Positions 1-10,659 of a DNA stretch of 64,000 bases are shown here, one piece after another (position 1 is the first letter of the stretch; each line of letters opens with the position of its first letter). The DNA is from Amblyomma americanum (lineage: Eukaryota; Arthropoda; Arachnida; Ixodida; Ixodidae), in the NCBI RefSeq assembly GCF_052857255.1, contig NC_135505.1, positions 139,474,343 to 139,538,342 of the forward strand. Direction: 5' to 3'. The position numbers and the translations under genes were made by a program. The notes beneath the pieces were generated by a model. That model was given only the letters and a program-made list of their open reading frames with translations, ran no database searches and had not been told where the DNA came from.

Positions 1-411
1 ACAAGGGTGATAGCAAAAACAATGACGCTTATGTGTTAGAAACACTAAAAAAACAGTTTTTCACTTTTAATAACCCTGTGACGATTGTGAGTTAAATTCA
101 AAGTAGCATTCAAGGGTCCCGTGAGACAATAGCGACGTTAAAACATTGTAGTTACAGTCATCACCACAACTTGCATGCCAGACATCCTTAGTTCATGCCG
201 ATTTTCCGTGCACAAGGAGCATATTCCAAAGGTTTAGATTTGCGTTTCTTCCCATCATAGATACTTTCAAGTAGAATGTGGCGTTATAAGCATATTTCTA
301 ATCACGATGCGTACATATAATGGCGCACGTAGCCAAATTCAATAAATGTATTCATTTTACTAAAGTGCCCAAAGACTTGCATTGTACATTTTTGTATTCC
401 TTTCCCTTTAG

Positions 412-3400
412 GCCCGAGATCATTTCCGTAACTATTCAGTAATGATTAAAATAAAAGTTGAGAATGTTACAAAGGTAAGTACTCATTTCGCATCTCCATA
501 GCGGTGGTTTCATATAGTAATGAATAAATAAAAGTAGAGAATGCTACAAAGGTAAGTACTCATTTCACATCTGCATTGCGGTGGTTTAGTATATATGTCT
601 TTGCATTCATGCGCTCAACGTTGCCAGTTTCGTACACTTCGGATACAGACGCAAAATAAGCGATCGTGGAAGGAGTTTTCTGAACGCATTCAAGAACGTA
701 AGATACTAATTAGTTTGAACTGACGGAGAGATTTCCGTTACTGCATCCAGGTGAATGGGTTCCACAGAAAACAGTTAACTGTAAGGAAAATAGTTAACAT
801 GGACGTAAAAACTGACATAAGGCAAGAATTTAATGATCCTTAAAAAAAGAAACAGAGGCAGAAAAATGCTGTACATAGCACTTGTAGCATTTTTTCTTTG
901 CATAAAGCTAGCAGGACTGGCTCGAATGCACTGCTTATTCAGTTGACAGTTGAACTCGTTAAAACTTTTTGTCGTTACACTATACTCGAACACGAGCCAG
1001 CCCGTGCATCGCAAACACCATTTTCAAACACTAGAATTTTGATAACGTGTTAACAAAAAGCCTAAAGTGTGAGAGGCCAAATGTTTGCGTGTCTTGCGGT
1101 CACCTACACGAATAGAAGGCGTGAATATGTGCCTTTTTTCCCGCCTTCTACAGAACGAAAACCTTTCCGTCATATTCGAAGGAATGCGAAATCCCCTAGA
1201 TGGTCCTAAGACACTTGAAAAGCTCGAAGAGTACGGAAAACAGAGATATGCATCGAATGACACTGTTTTCTATCTTTTCACTGCGTAAGTACATGCTGTA
1301 TTAGTACATGCGAGGACATTTATTGGCACACCTAGCGGGTTGCTGTAGAAGGCTTGAAGCATGTTTATGCTCGTTGTACATCTGCGGGCAGGAGTACATA
1401 TAAAACGGGTTGCTATGCAGCAAGTGCATTCGTATCTGTCCTAGCAGAAATCGCACAAAAATTTTGCGTTTAAGCGCGGACAAATGAAACAAAGGCCTGA
1501 GCATTAATTTAAAATGGCAGCAAGGTTCTTGAACTTTTCTCTAAATTCTTGTTCGGAGAACCCATGTTTCCGGCGAAGTTCCAGATAATTTATTCATTTC
1601 TCGTAACCTTTTGCTCAGTGTGATGGATCAAACACAATGTTAACTTCGGAGAAAAGTATTGCTTTGTTAGATATACTTGCATTGCAGAAGCGCGAAAAAA
1701 ACTGGTAGATTTTTGACACAAGTACGAGGACTACATAATTAAAACGTATAATTAGGATAATTTTTAAAGGTCCAATATTGATAATGGTGTGCACACATGG
1801 GCGCGCGATGCACCCGCAGTAAGATCCAAAAAACCTCAAGCACACCGAACACATCAAGCAGATTACCTCTCACACCAAATATCCAGCACGTACGCACCAT
1901 AGCTGTGCGCTAGTTGGCCGCCATATTGCAGCGGGGCAAGAGTAACGAACAACCAAGACAACGCTATTGCTTTGGTTCTTGTTCAGATCACCTTGCCGGC
2001 AAAATGTAAATTCCGAAACAAAGAAAATCACACGCGCACCTTTACTTCCGTACTGTTGGGTGTTACCTTGAAGACAATAACGGAAAACAAACAAAACAAG
2101 CTTCATTTATTGTCATGTCTGTACCTGTCGAGAGCGTATTATTCCAAACACGTGGTACGAATGCAAAGTGTAAGAACATGTGCACGCCGAAGATAACTGA
2201 ATTACATCGCTATTTGTGCATGATACGTTCAACAACACGAGAAGCTTGTACACGGTTCATTTCCCTGGGGAGAGTGCAAGGTTTTAATGAACACAGAAGA
2301 GGTGTGTCTGGTTATTAACCCGGCATGCTACAAGGTATTATAACATGTGCTAATGCTACCAGTTTTCTTACATACTTATATGTTCTTCAGGCACGACAAA
2401 TGATGGTTAGCATGTCAGGCATTGACATTTAGCGTTGATAATTAGGAACTAATGGAGAATGAACGGTACGAAAGTGACGTTAACCATTATCGCGCGGATG
2501 CTCTTGAGTGCTCACATAAAACTGATGACGATGATTGCAATTTTGGGCGCAAGGGCATCTGTGGACAAAGAGCGCCGTAGCACAAAGTGTTTGCGTGTAC
2601 TGAAGGTGGGACCAAAGACCAATTTTCCAAGTAGTTCACATCAAAGAAGCTGATCAGCAGGCCGCGGGAAAGCATATACCCATTGTATCACAGGCGGAGT
2701 TGGCGATCGAACCCCGATCCTCCCGCATGCGAGGCGAATCCTCAACCGCTAGACCACAGCTGCGGTATCGCAGAGAACTCCTTCATAATGAACATTTGGC
2801 TCTCTATGTGCTCACTCCTAAATATCATCATGCATCAGCATGACACTGTACCAGCTTAGCCGGAGCCAAGCTTGCGGGCAGTACAGTTATATCGTCTGCA
2901 ATATCCCAACAAGAGCAGCCCGAGTAATGCTAGCACGCTTCTTTGGAGCAACCCCAACCTTTGCGAAAATTTTCCGTTACTCTGTAGCAAATTACTCTAT
3001 CCATGCCAGTCAAGCACGCCGCTCGCAGTTCCTTTGCGTGAGACGCAAAGCGACAAGCTATATATGACCGGAAATAAGCTACGATCTAGTGCCTGCTGGA
3101 AGTGCTGAGAGAGCGAACTACTTAGCTTGTACCTTTCAGAGGGCTGTAGATCGCCAGCTGTATCAAGTTTAAAAACCGGTATTTCCTTCTGAAGAGGCAG
3201 ATCCTCTAAATTTAGGCAGCTGTTCTATAACAGTTGTTCTATGCTGCTTACGATCATTTACCACGGCTACATGCACTGTGAGCCACAACCATGGAAATGA
3301 AGTATCGTAACAATTTTGATATATCTGCTACCTATAATAACTAAAACCTGTAGGGAAAGTGAAGAACTATTCTTTTTTCTGAATCGTAATTCACAAAACG

Positions 3401-6400
3401 TAGGTTCTTCTAACGCACTTACGTTGCACCTCATTGCAGGAAAGAGATCCTTCGGGCAACGGAAAGGGGCGACAAAATCCCACTCCAGCTATCGTGTGAG
3501 CATTCTTAAAATTGCTATGAGCTGCACGTCGTAGGGGAATACCGCGGGAAATTCTGTCGGAAAACATTAAAAACATTTGTAGAGCTAAGCTTACCGGCTT
3601 GGAGCACTAACCAGAAAAAAAAATTCTGAGGGCACTTAAGTCTGCTTACGTTCAGGAATGCGGAAGCATGGTACTTTCTACAACGCGGTTTTGCTTGCTT
3701 GGCGCCTGTAGCCACTGAAATTTTTATTTAAATTTTAAATATATTTTTATTTTTAGTTTTATTTATTTTGATTCTTTTATTTTTAATTTATTAAATTTTA
3801 TTTTCATTTTTAAATTCTTTTAGTTTTATTTTTTTTCATTTTCATTTTTTACCAATTACTAATTACTGATTCCACATTACTCAGTAATTGCTAAGAGTGT
3901 ATGGGCTATAGCAATTATGCCACTGATGACGTCATAGTGTGACAGATTTCGCGGACGGAGGGACGGACAACGATGAGCCATTAAAGGCTTTCGGCTTGAG
4001 AAAGCTATCACAGCTTTGATTTAGCCGTTCAGCACTGCATTTGGCGGGGGAATCTACATGGTGAGGCGGAAGATTGATGATGCAAATCAGTGAAACGTGA
4101 TCTGGCCACCCGTCACTTCCCGCCCTGTCTCTCCCTCTACCGTCTCGTATTTTTCCTTTCACACCTCTCCCCTAAACATCCTTCACGTTCAGAGAATCAC
4201 GTGTGCCGCGCCAACACCCTCTCAATGCTAAGGCCTCTCCACCGGCCGCGTGACGTCACGCCAAGGGACCGTGCAGGCCCCGCGCTCCGCGATTTCAGCG
4301 CGCCGCGCCCGTCTGCACTATTCGGGTACTGCCGTACGTAGCTGCCTTATAAGTGATTCCTTCATTTTCATTTTTGTCGTTGCTGCAGAAAAGAAATTCG
4401 CTAGTTTGTGCGCGCCTTAGGCTATCATTTTATCTGCTTTATATATTTTTTTTATTGCAGAACACCTTATTGTCAAGAAAGTTCGAGCTGCTAATACAGT
4501 TTTTTATAATAAACAATTTAGCATACGGCCGCCAATTTCGCATTATTGGTCATTACAATAAAAAATTGATTAGTTAATTTCAATTAATCATCTAATTATT
4601 AGGTTCTATCACGTACATGATGTCTGCCGTGCGGTAAAATCCATCCGCACAGACCGCACATGCGTATATCTAGTTGTTAAAGTAGAAGTTCGTGAACATT
4701 GAAAAAAAAAACACCGTCTACTGCGCATTGTGTTAGTTTTATTCTGTATTGTGTTTTGCTTAAAGCTTTCACACACAGCAATAATGACACTCACAATAAT
4801 GTTGCGCTGTTGAGTATTTGTACAGCTAATCTGACCCTTACAATAAAAAACGACGAGACACCAGCAATGAAGTGTGCGCAAAGCATTTTTATTGCTTGGG
4901 AATAAAACTTACTTCTTCTTAAGCGTTGCTGCTTTCCGGGCTGCGGCCTTCTGCTGCGCATTGTCTTGTATGGCATCATTTCTTAGTTTGCAAAAGTTGT
5001 TTAGAACAACGTTGGTTGCAACGCGTACTACCAAGCGCAGGAGAGTTTGTGCAGTGTGGCCATTTTCACATGTCTCAATGTCGTGTTCGTCCAGGAGGGA
5101 AATCGTCTGTGAAATCACGACACCACGTTGATTTCTACAGGAGAGAAAATCTTCCGCGGTTGCTCCAAAAGACAACTTCTCTGCAACTAGTTTAGTCATC
5201 AGTACCATGTGAACTGTGCATGGCTGGGGAAACTTCAGCCCTCCTCTCGACAGGTTAGCTATCATGGCAGTATTTTCCGCTTCGATCTCTCGATTTTCAA
5301 TCACCAATGTGCTGAAGCAAGCAGAACATGAAAGCTTCTTTAAAGCAGCATGAGCAGCGTATCCTGCAATGTAGACAATAGCATCCATGTCAGAGTGGGC
5401 GTGTGTAATATCGTCGTCGCTGACAGCCACAGAAAAGTTGCATGGGACAAGATCCTCACTTACGTCTTTAAACTCTGTTTCCTCGCGTGGAAATGTCAAA
5501 AGTTTTTGAAGACGAAGCTTCTTCTCACATTCGTAGAGCTGACGCACGGAAATGTGGTACTGTGATCCTGCCAGCTGGCGGTAACGGCCGAACCGGTCTT
5601 CTAGCGCATCCGTCTGAAATTTGCCCAGCAGTACGTACTTGAAGTGAAGTTCTTCTAAGCAGTAGCGCGAGAGTTCTACCAGAGAATAGCATGTCAGTCG
5701 CAAAGCACTGTGAGTCTCTTTCGTCAGCGAGCCACTGGTGATGTTTATTCTTGCCCAAGCGTCCAACCAGTCCACAACGCCGCTCAGGAAAGCTAACTGT
5801 GTGTCATCAACAGACCTTACAGGGTCTTGCATGCTGTCCCTTAGCCTCTGGCCTTTGCAAGGGGTCTTAACATTGACTATTTGCCACCATGTGAGGATAA
5901 CGTCAATGAAAAGAGCAGTCGACTCAGCTTGAGGAATCTTGAACGCGGAACCATGTGTCCTGAGGGCATTTGAAACAAACTGATTAATGACGTCGAGAGC
6001 GAGCTTTACATTTTGCCGCTCCATTGAGGTTGGATTCACGGCTTTTGCGTTCAGTCTGTAAGCAGCCTTCACAAGCGACGTCTTCTCTGAAGAATAAAGC
6101 TGCCGCACAGCTGCGAAAGAAGCAGCTTTCATACGAGGAGGCCCTTCGGGCATTGCTCCACTCAAGTCCATTTCAGGGAAATAGAGGCATGTTCCAGGGT
6201 TTTTCTGGTTAATCCAATTGTTCCTAATGCACTTCAAGAGATGCACAGGATCGACCACGTAGAAAAGAGGGCGAGCGTTATCGGCTGGATGGGGATAGAC
6301 AATGCTCACCTGAGGACTTGTAGCAAATAACGACATCATCTTGCGGTTCAGAGCATTGTTGTCCGTTATCACAGCGATAATTTTGAGCCCCATTTTCTCA

Positions 6401-9400
6401 ACATTAATGATTATGTTCTTAGCATGCTCGTGCAAAATTTCTGCGCTCAGTTTGCTCACAGGTAATATGTGAATGACGTCCTTGTTTGCAGAAAGGAGTG
6501 ATTGTACCATGAACACATGGGCTGTTGTTGCTGGTTCCGTTGAATGAACCGACGATCCTACTATTGTGCCCCCTTTGTAGTCGAAGTATGGTTTTATGTG
6601 GATCTCATCGATCATCAGGGTCACTGTCTTCTCGTGGTCTTTCATTGATTTGACTCGTTCTCGGATGTAGGAGAGACAGTGCGGTTGATTTTGCTCCACA
6701 AGAGGGTCAGCTTTGTAATTTGAGCAAACACGGCGCAGTGTGGAAGGATGGGGCAGAATGATTCTTGATGCAGCTCTTGTGAAGTGATATGCGTGAGGAG
6801 AAATTGAATTCAAAATACTGGCGAATACCAGCAGCTCTGCGCTATACACATGCTGTTTCGCGAGGAGAAGCTCTATCTGCTCAACCAGAAATTTCAGCAA
6901 AGAAGACTGTTCTTTCGTCGTATCACTGTCCTCAATGAGGTCTGCAAGCAGTGAACCGACAAACTGCAATACTTTAGTATGTTTCGACTCTTTCGTCACC
7001 TCAGGTATATTATGCAAGCCTATCTCGAGTTCTTCTAGCAGCAAGGACAGGCTGGAGGTGTCGCATACTTGAGCTGGCAGAATCCTGCCTGAAGGAAGCG
7101 ACAGAAGCTTCACTCCATTCAAGAAAACAGAAAGTGACAGATCAGGGAGAACTACCAAGGCGCATTTCACATTAGGTGAAGGATCATTCTCGATGAGAAG
7201 GAACCTAACGCACTGCTCATCGACAGAAACGGTCCAGAATTTCGTGTTGCAGATTCCAGGCAACTTAGATTTGAACTCCTCGTAAGATGAAACTTTGTTT
7301 CTTTTCTGTTCAAGCTCATTAGACTGAAGTGACTTCCTCATAGCCTCCTGCAAAGCAGCGTTTTCCCTTCTTGCTTTTTTCGTCTCTGGCGATTCACTCC
7401 GTCCAGGCGTTGAGGACAAGTATTTTGGGCAGTTTGGAAAAACAGAAGGCGCAGCATCAATCTTCAACTGTAGCCTGTCACGCTTCACCTCTATTATTTT
7501 CCCTGTCAGTTCATCTTGGTGTGACAACGTCGTAATGAAGTCGCCTGCGTGGAAGTGCAGTTCACACACCTGCACGAGAAAATGAAGCAAGGCCATTCGC
7601 CATGACTCTCCATTGCCTAAAACACTAAGTAAAAAGAGTCTGAATAGTGAACAGCTTTTACATATTTACACAGCTTTTACACAAGCCTTATGCACATCCA
7701 CAGAACTAAATGCTTCCTGGACAATTCATACATAAGTGTAAGAAGTGATATCATTGCCTACAAAGACAGCATGCCTTTCCGGGAGCGACAGCTCACAACT
7801 AAGATAATTACCAGCGCCTATTAAGCAATATTTCAGAGTCTTACCCTCGAATGCTCTGTAGGTGTGAAATCCTTCCGTGGAATGGCTCGCAACCAGGCTT
7901 TTCTTCGTACTTCGTCTCTTGGGAAGCAATAAACACGTACTTTGGGACCATTCCGGTAGTTCCCGCGGCACCCGGGAACACAGCACCGGCCCATGTTTCA
8001 CGAAGTTGCACTCGCTACACGGCAGGCAATCAGTTTCCCATTCGTGCGCTAGCACAGGTACGCACGCCACACAAGAAACGGCCACACGAAACAGACACAG
8101 CCGTGCGAGGAGCGAACGGAAATGCACCCAACGCCAGGCTGAAAGACTCAAGCAGCAGCTAGACGCTCACTGCAAGACTGCGTTCGTGTCTGTGCTTGCC
8201 CGGGCAAGCGCGAGCACATCGAGGGAGACAACCGAGCGGAGCGGAGCCGCGCTTGGTGAGCAGCCTGACCGGACACTTGGCGTGACGTAGCGCGTGTGGA
8301 AAGGAGGGCCTGGAGAGGCCTGAAGAAAGTATTTAGAGGGTGTTGGCCGCGCTCGCCCGCTCGCTATGCAAGTGCAGCAAGTGCAAGTTCAGCAGAGGCA
8401 AGGCGGGAAAGCGAAGCAGACGAGCCTTTGTCCCCGTACTTCAAGGAGTGCTCCTCCCTCAGCCCCCTTAGCGAGCCTTGCACCGCCTCTAAAATTTTCT
8501 CTCTTCACCCCTCCGCCCCCATAGCCGGAAAAGTGAACAACCTCTCCCCATGGCAGAGGACCAAAGGCCCGTTACCCTCCCTTCACTTTGCAGCCTAGCT
8601 TCTACTGCAGTGCCACAGAAAGTTGACCGCGATTGTACTAGGCTGTTCATTTCGAGCTGACCTGCCCCGCTTTAGTTCTGTACGTGCGTGGTGGAAGTAG
8701 CACACTAAGGCAGTTGAACTAGGCAGGAATTTTCTGTTTCTGACAATGAATCATAACTACAACTTTTTTTTTCATAGCGATTCAAACACACGGAACTTTC
8801 TGCAGTACCAATATAAGCGCAGCCGTCGTGACCTATGTACCTGCCAATTACGCTTATGAATTCGCTGTGCAAGCGACAGCCGAAATGTAAGTGTGAAGTT
8901 TGAGTGTTTGGTTTCAGTTTAACGCGATAGAGTCAAGGCTCCTGTTCTACAGAAATCCAACGTCGTTGTCGTGGTCGCGTCGGCGTTGAGAGCGAGAAAT
9001 CCCCAGAGAAGCAACCTAGTTGGCCACCTAGGTCACGTGACCTTGTCGCGTCATCACAGCCTGCCCACCGGATTGTGAACGAACTGACCCCCGTAGCAGG
9101 TGGCAGTTGAATTAATAAATGGTCGTGAGATCAAGGTTTCTCAGGAAGAGCAACCTGTGTCGCACAGTCTCACAGGTGGCAGCACCTGTCATCGCAGGGC
9201 ATCGCTTAACTCCTGCGCCACGGCGCCAGGGATAGCACGAGGACTCCCATCGATCTGCTACTGTAAAGTAGAGAATGACAAATTCCCACATTGGGGCATT
9301 AACCCATTCACACTGTCGCGTCATACCCTTAAGGCGAAGCTTAAGTGTCGCCTCGAATTTTCTGAAGAGCAAGAACAGATAAATGAATGAGCGTAGTGCA

Positions 9401-10593
9401 GAACAATTTTCAGGACGTTTTTCTGATCACTCAAATGTTGCTAATATTCTCATACCTGCGGCGCAGTCATGTCAGCTAAGCTAGTGTCTCACTAATACAG
9501 TGACCATGAAAGCGACGTTAATTTTTCTAAGGCTGACTAATCTTCTGAATACAACAGATTTAGTCAGGTTAGAAAAGTGCATCAGTCCTACGAGGAAAGA
9601 GGCGTGCACACTGAGAAAAATCATTTTAGAAATCGAAATATATATCGACTGACTGCGTGCCGCCCTACAGAAACTGATGTTTTTCTCTAGCAGGTGAAGG
9701 TATAAGTTTTATTTTCTTGTTCACGCAGATTTGGTTCAAACACGTACAGAAGGTTTTCTTGGTCAGACAGAAAGCACATGAACGAAACGTTTTCGTAAGT
9801 AATTTTCTTGATTTTGTCTCCTTCAATGTTTTCGAGAATGGCTACTTTGAATATTACTGTGATTTCGCGCTTGCATTTTGATTGATTTATCCTGAAGCTA
9901 GGGCATGAAGTAATTAATAAACCGCTCGTAATTGGTCATAAATTCGAATATGCCAAAGACGATCCCACACTATGCGACTTAGGCAGGGAATGTTCCCTTC
10001 GTCTCTTGGTTATGTCTGATTCAGGTCGAGAAACATGCTCAAAAATGCTATGCCCGATCTTTAAAGAAACAGTGAACTTCATCCAATTGTTGGTTTCAAT
10101 AAAAATTTATTAAAAAGCGGGATTTTGCATGAGTTGCTGTCTTACGACGTCTTTCCAGGCGTTCGCGCTGTGAATAAGAAAAAGGGAACTGTCATGTCTG
10201 TGGATGAAACGGTCATCTCCTCACCTGTTCCAATAGCAGGCGCTGCTATAGAATGTGGCGGTCTGATGCAATCTGCGTAAGCTTCCACGTTGTATACAGT
10301 AGCGTTGCTGCCGAATGCACTTTTTATGTACATCAGGTTACGCTCCATTGTTGCGAAAAACTTGCGAATTTCCGAATAAAATCCGTCGGATCCGACATTA
10401 CACAAGTAGATTATATCAGGATAGCTCCTTATGATCCGCTCACTGCACCCATCGAGATTTATCGCGTGCGCGTGTGCTGGACTTTTCAGCAAATAATGTC
10501 TGTGTTTTATGACATTTCAGACGGTGTCCAGTCACTCCTTCGAAAAATAAAAAAGCAAAGGGAAACGAAACAGTTGTTCCAACCAGAGTCTGA
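412..10593 (+). CDS. Gene 1: metalloprotease-like secreted protein (pseudoprotease), 5' end missing
   Basis: Six spliced exons read open with matching phases: 412-474, 1154-1284, 3440-3495, 8778-8886, 9729-9794 and 10521-10593 (stop TGA 10591). Each internal exon has AG and GT borders. They encode about 165 residues, with ENVTK at the end of the first exon, DGPKTLEKLEEYG, then THGTFCST..AAVV, and a tail starting SRCPV. Order and spacing match the N-terminal half of tick reprolysin (M12B) domains, up to the 'C..xAAVV' strand before the zinc helix. The zinc site itself reads QATAEIFGSNT across the 8886/9729 junction, so HExxHxxGxxH is lost except for the Gly. Five N-glycosylation sequons (NVT, NLS, NDT, NIS, NET) and only two Cys suit a secreted glycoprotein. 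The first coding exons should lie upstream. Positions 3-50 (VLETLKKQ) may be the damaged end of the preceding exon. That these exons form a gene is well supported by gene 2. The family name is an inference. Confidence 0.7.
438..587 (+). repeat. Tandem duplication of the end of a gene 1 exon
   Basis: Positions 438-510 (last 37 coding bases of the 412-474 exon, its donor, and 36 intron bases) recur at 516-587 with a few changes. The second copy keeps ACAAAG|GTAAGT but carries an in-frame TAG and has no acceptor, so it is not an exon on its own. Confidence 0.75.
2690..2765 (-). mobile_element. tRNA-headed SINE fragment (not Ruka)
   Basis: On the minus strand the sequence has an A-box-like TGGTCTAGCGGTTGAGG and a B-box-like GGGGTTCGATC at tRNA spacing, but it continues into unrelated sequence and has no clean acceptor stem. 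A related head occurs at 58930-59000. Confidence 0.5.
3716..3868. repeat. AT-rich low-complexity tract
   Basis: About 150 bases almost wholly of A and T, dominated by ATTTT and TTTTA runs, inside the 3496-8777 intron of gene 1. Confidence 0.8.
3869..4880. other. Intron of gene 1 left of the transposase; no gene seen
   Basis: This stretch holds two TGACGTCA palindromes (3927, 4251), a GC-rich patch at 4100-4340, and AT-rich sequence after that. No coding frame stands out. It would contain one end of the P-type element if the transposase is still within a transposon. Confidence 0.4.
4888..4893 (-). terminator. Polyadenylation signal of the THAP transposase gene
   Basis: AATAAA on the minus strand starts 16 bases after the stop codon (TAA, 4911-4909). 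Confidence 0.6.
4909..7994 (-). CDS. THAP-domain P-element-type transposase, intact, two exons
   Basis: Exon 1 is 7994-7845 and exon 2 is 7569-4909, separated by a 275-nt intron with GTAAGA donor and TCGTGCAG acceptor; both junctions are phase 0. The protein is 936 aa. Residues 1-95 form a complete THAP zinc finger: C5xxxC9, W34, C52xxH55 (VCELHF), and AAPSVF at 89-94 in place of AVPTIF. Neither half is complete without the splice. The middle and C-terminus match P-element/THAP9 transposases: LMIDEIHIKPYFDYKG with D371, ITDNNALNR with D453, VVDPVHLLK with D490, and TDALEDRFG with D704xxE707, which recalls the paired acidic residues of the Drosophila P transposase. THAP transposases bind element ends and cut DNA with an RNase H-fold core. 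The start MGRCCVPGC has a good AAACATGG context. There are no stops or frameshifts. It lies antisense inside the 3496-8777 intron of gene 1. I saw no terminal inverted repeats, so it may be a live element, a recent copy, or a domesticated gene. Confidence 0.9.
7995..8760 (-). promoter_or_regulatory. GC-rich 5' region of the THAP transposase gene
   Basis: About 750 bases upstream of the minus-strand ATG are GC-rich and CpG-rich (notably 8200-8600), unlike the AT-rich introns on both sides, and hold no better coding frame. This would suit a promoter and 5' leader of the transposase gene. No TATA box is evident. Confidence 0.35.
9005..9125 (+). repeat. Dispersed repeat, copy 1 of 2
   Basis: About 120 bases match 32495-32611. 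Shared blocks include GTGACCTT, GTCATCACA, CCTGCCCA and GCAGTT.AATTAAT. The copies differ at many sites, so the repeat is old. It lies in the 8887-9728 intron of gene 1. Confidence 0.6.
9795..10520. other. Last intron of gene 1
   Basis: This interval contains overlapping open frames on both strands between about 10142 and 10520 (116 codons minus, longer plus). I do not recognise either protein. No equivalent is visible in the matching intron of gene 2 (26395-27133). Confidence 0.4.
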
Positions 10594-10646
10594 AAGCTCA
10601 TCGATACCGGAGATTTATATCAGTAGGAATGAAAACATTGCACCGA

Positions 10647-10652
10647 AATAAA
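10647..10652 (+). terminator. Polyadenylation signal of gene 1
   Basis: AATAAA lies 54 bases after the stop codon of gene 1. Gene 2 has the same arrangement (90 bases after its stop), which supports both last exons. Confidence 0.55.
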
Positions 10653-10659
10653 ATTACCC

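Noticed and set aside
5525..6212. Several short frames within 4909-7569 on either strand
   Set aside because: Shadows of the transposase coding sequence.
7726..8151. 141-codon minus-strand frame
   Set aside because: It overlaps THAP exon 1 in another frame; the correct frame (start 7994) gives a full THAP finger and joins exon 2 in phase.
3500..8770. Terminal inverted repeats around the P-type transposase
   Set aside because: I compared the intron flanks by eye and found no convincing pair, so no transposon boundaries are given.
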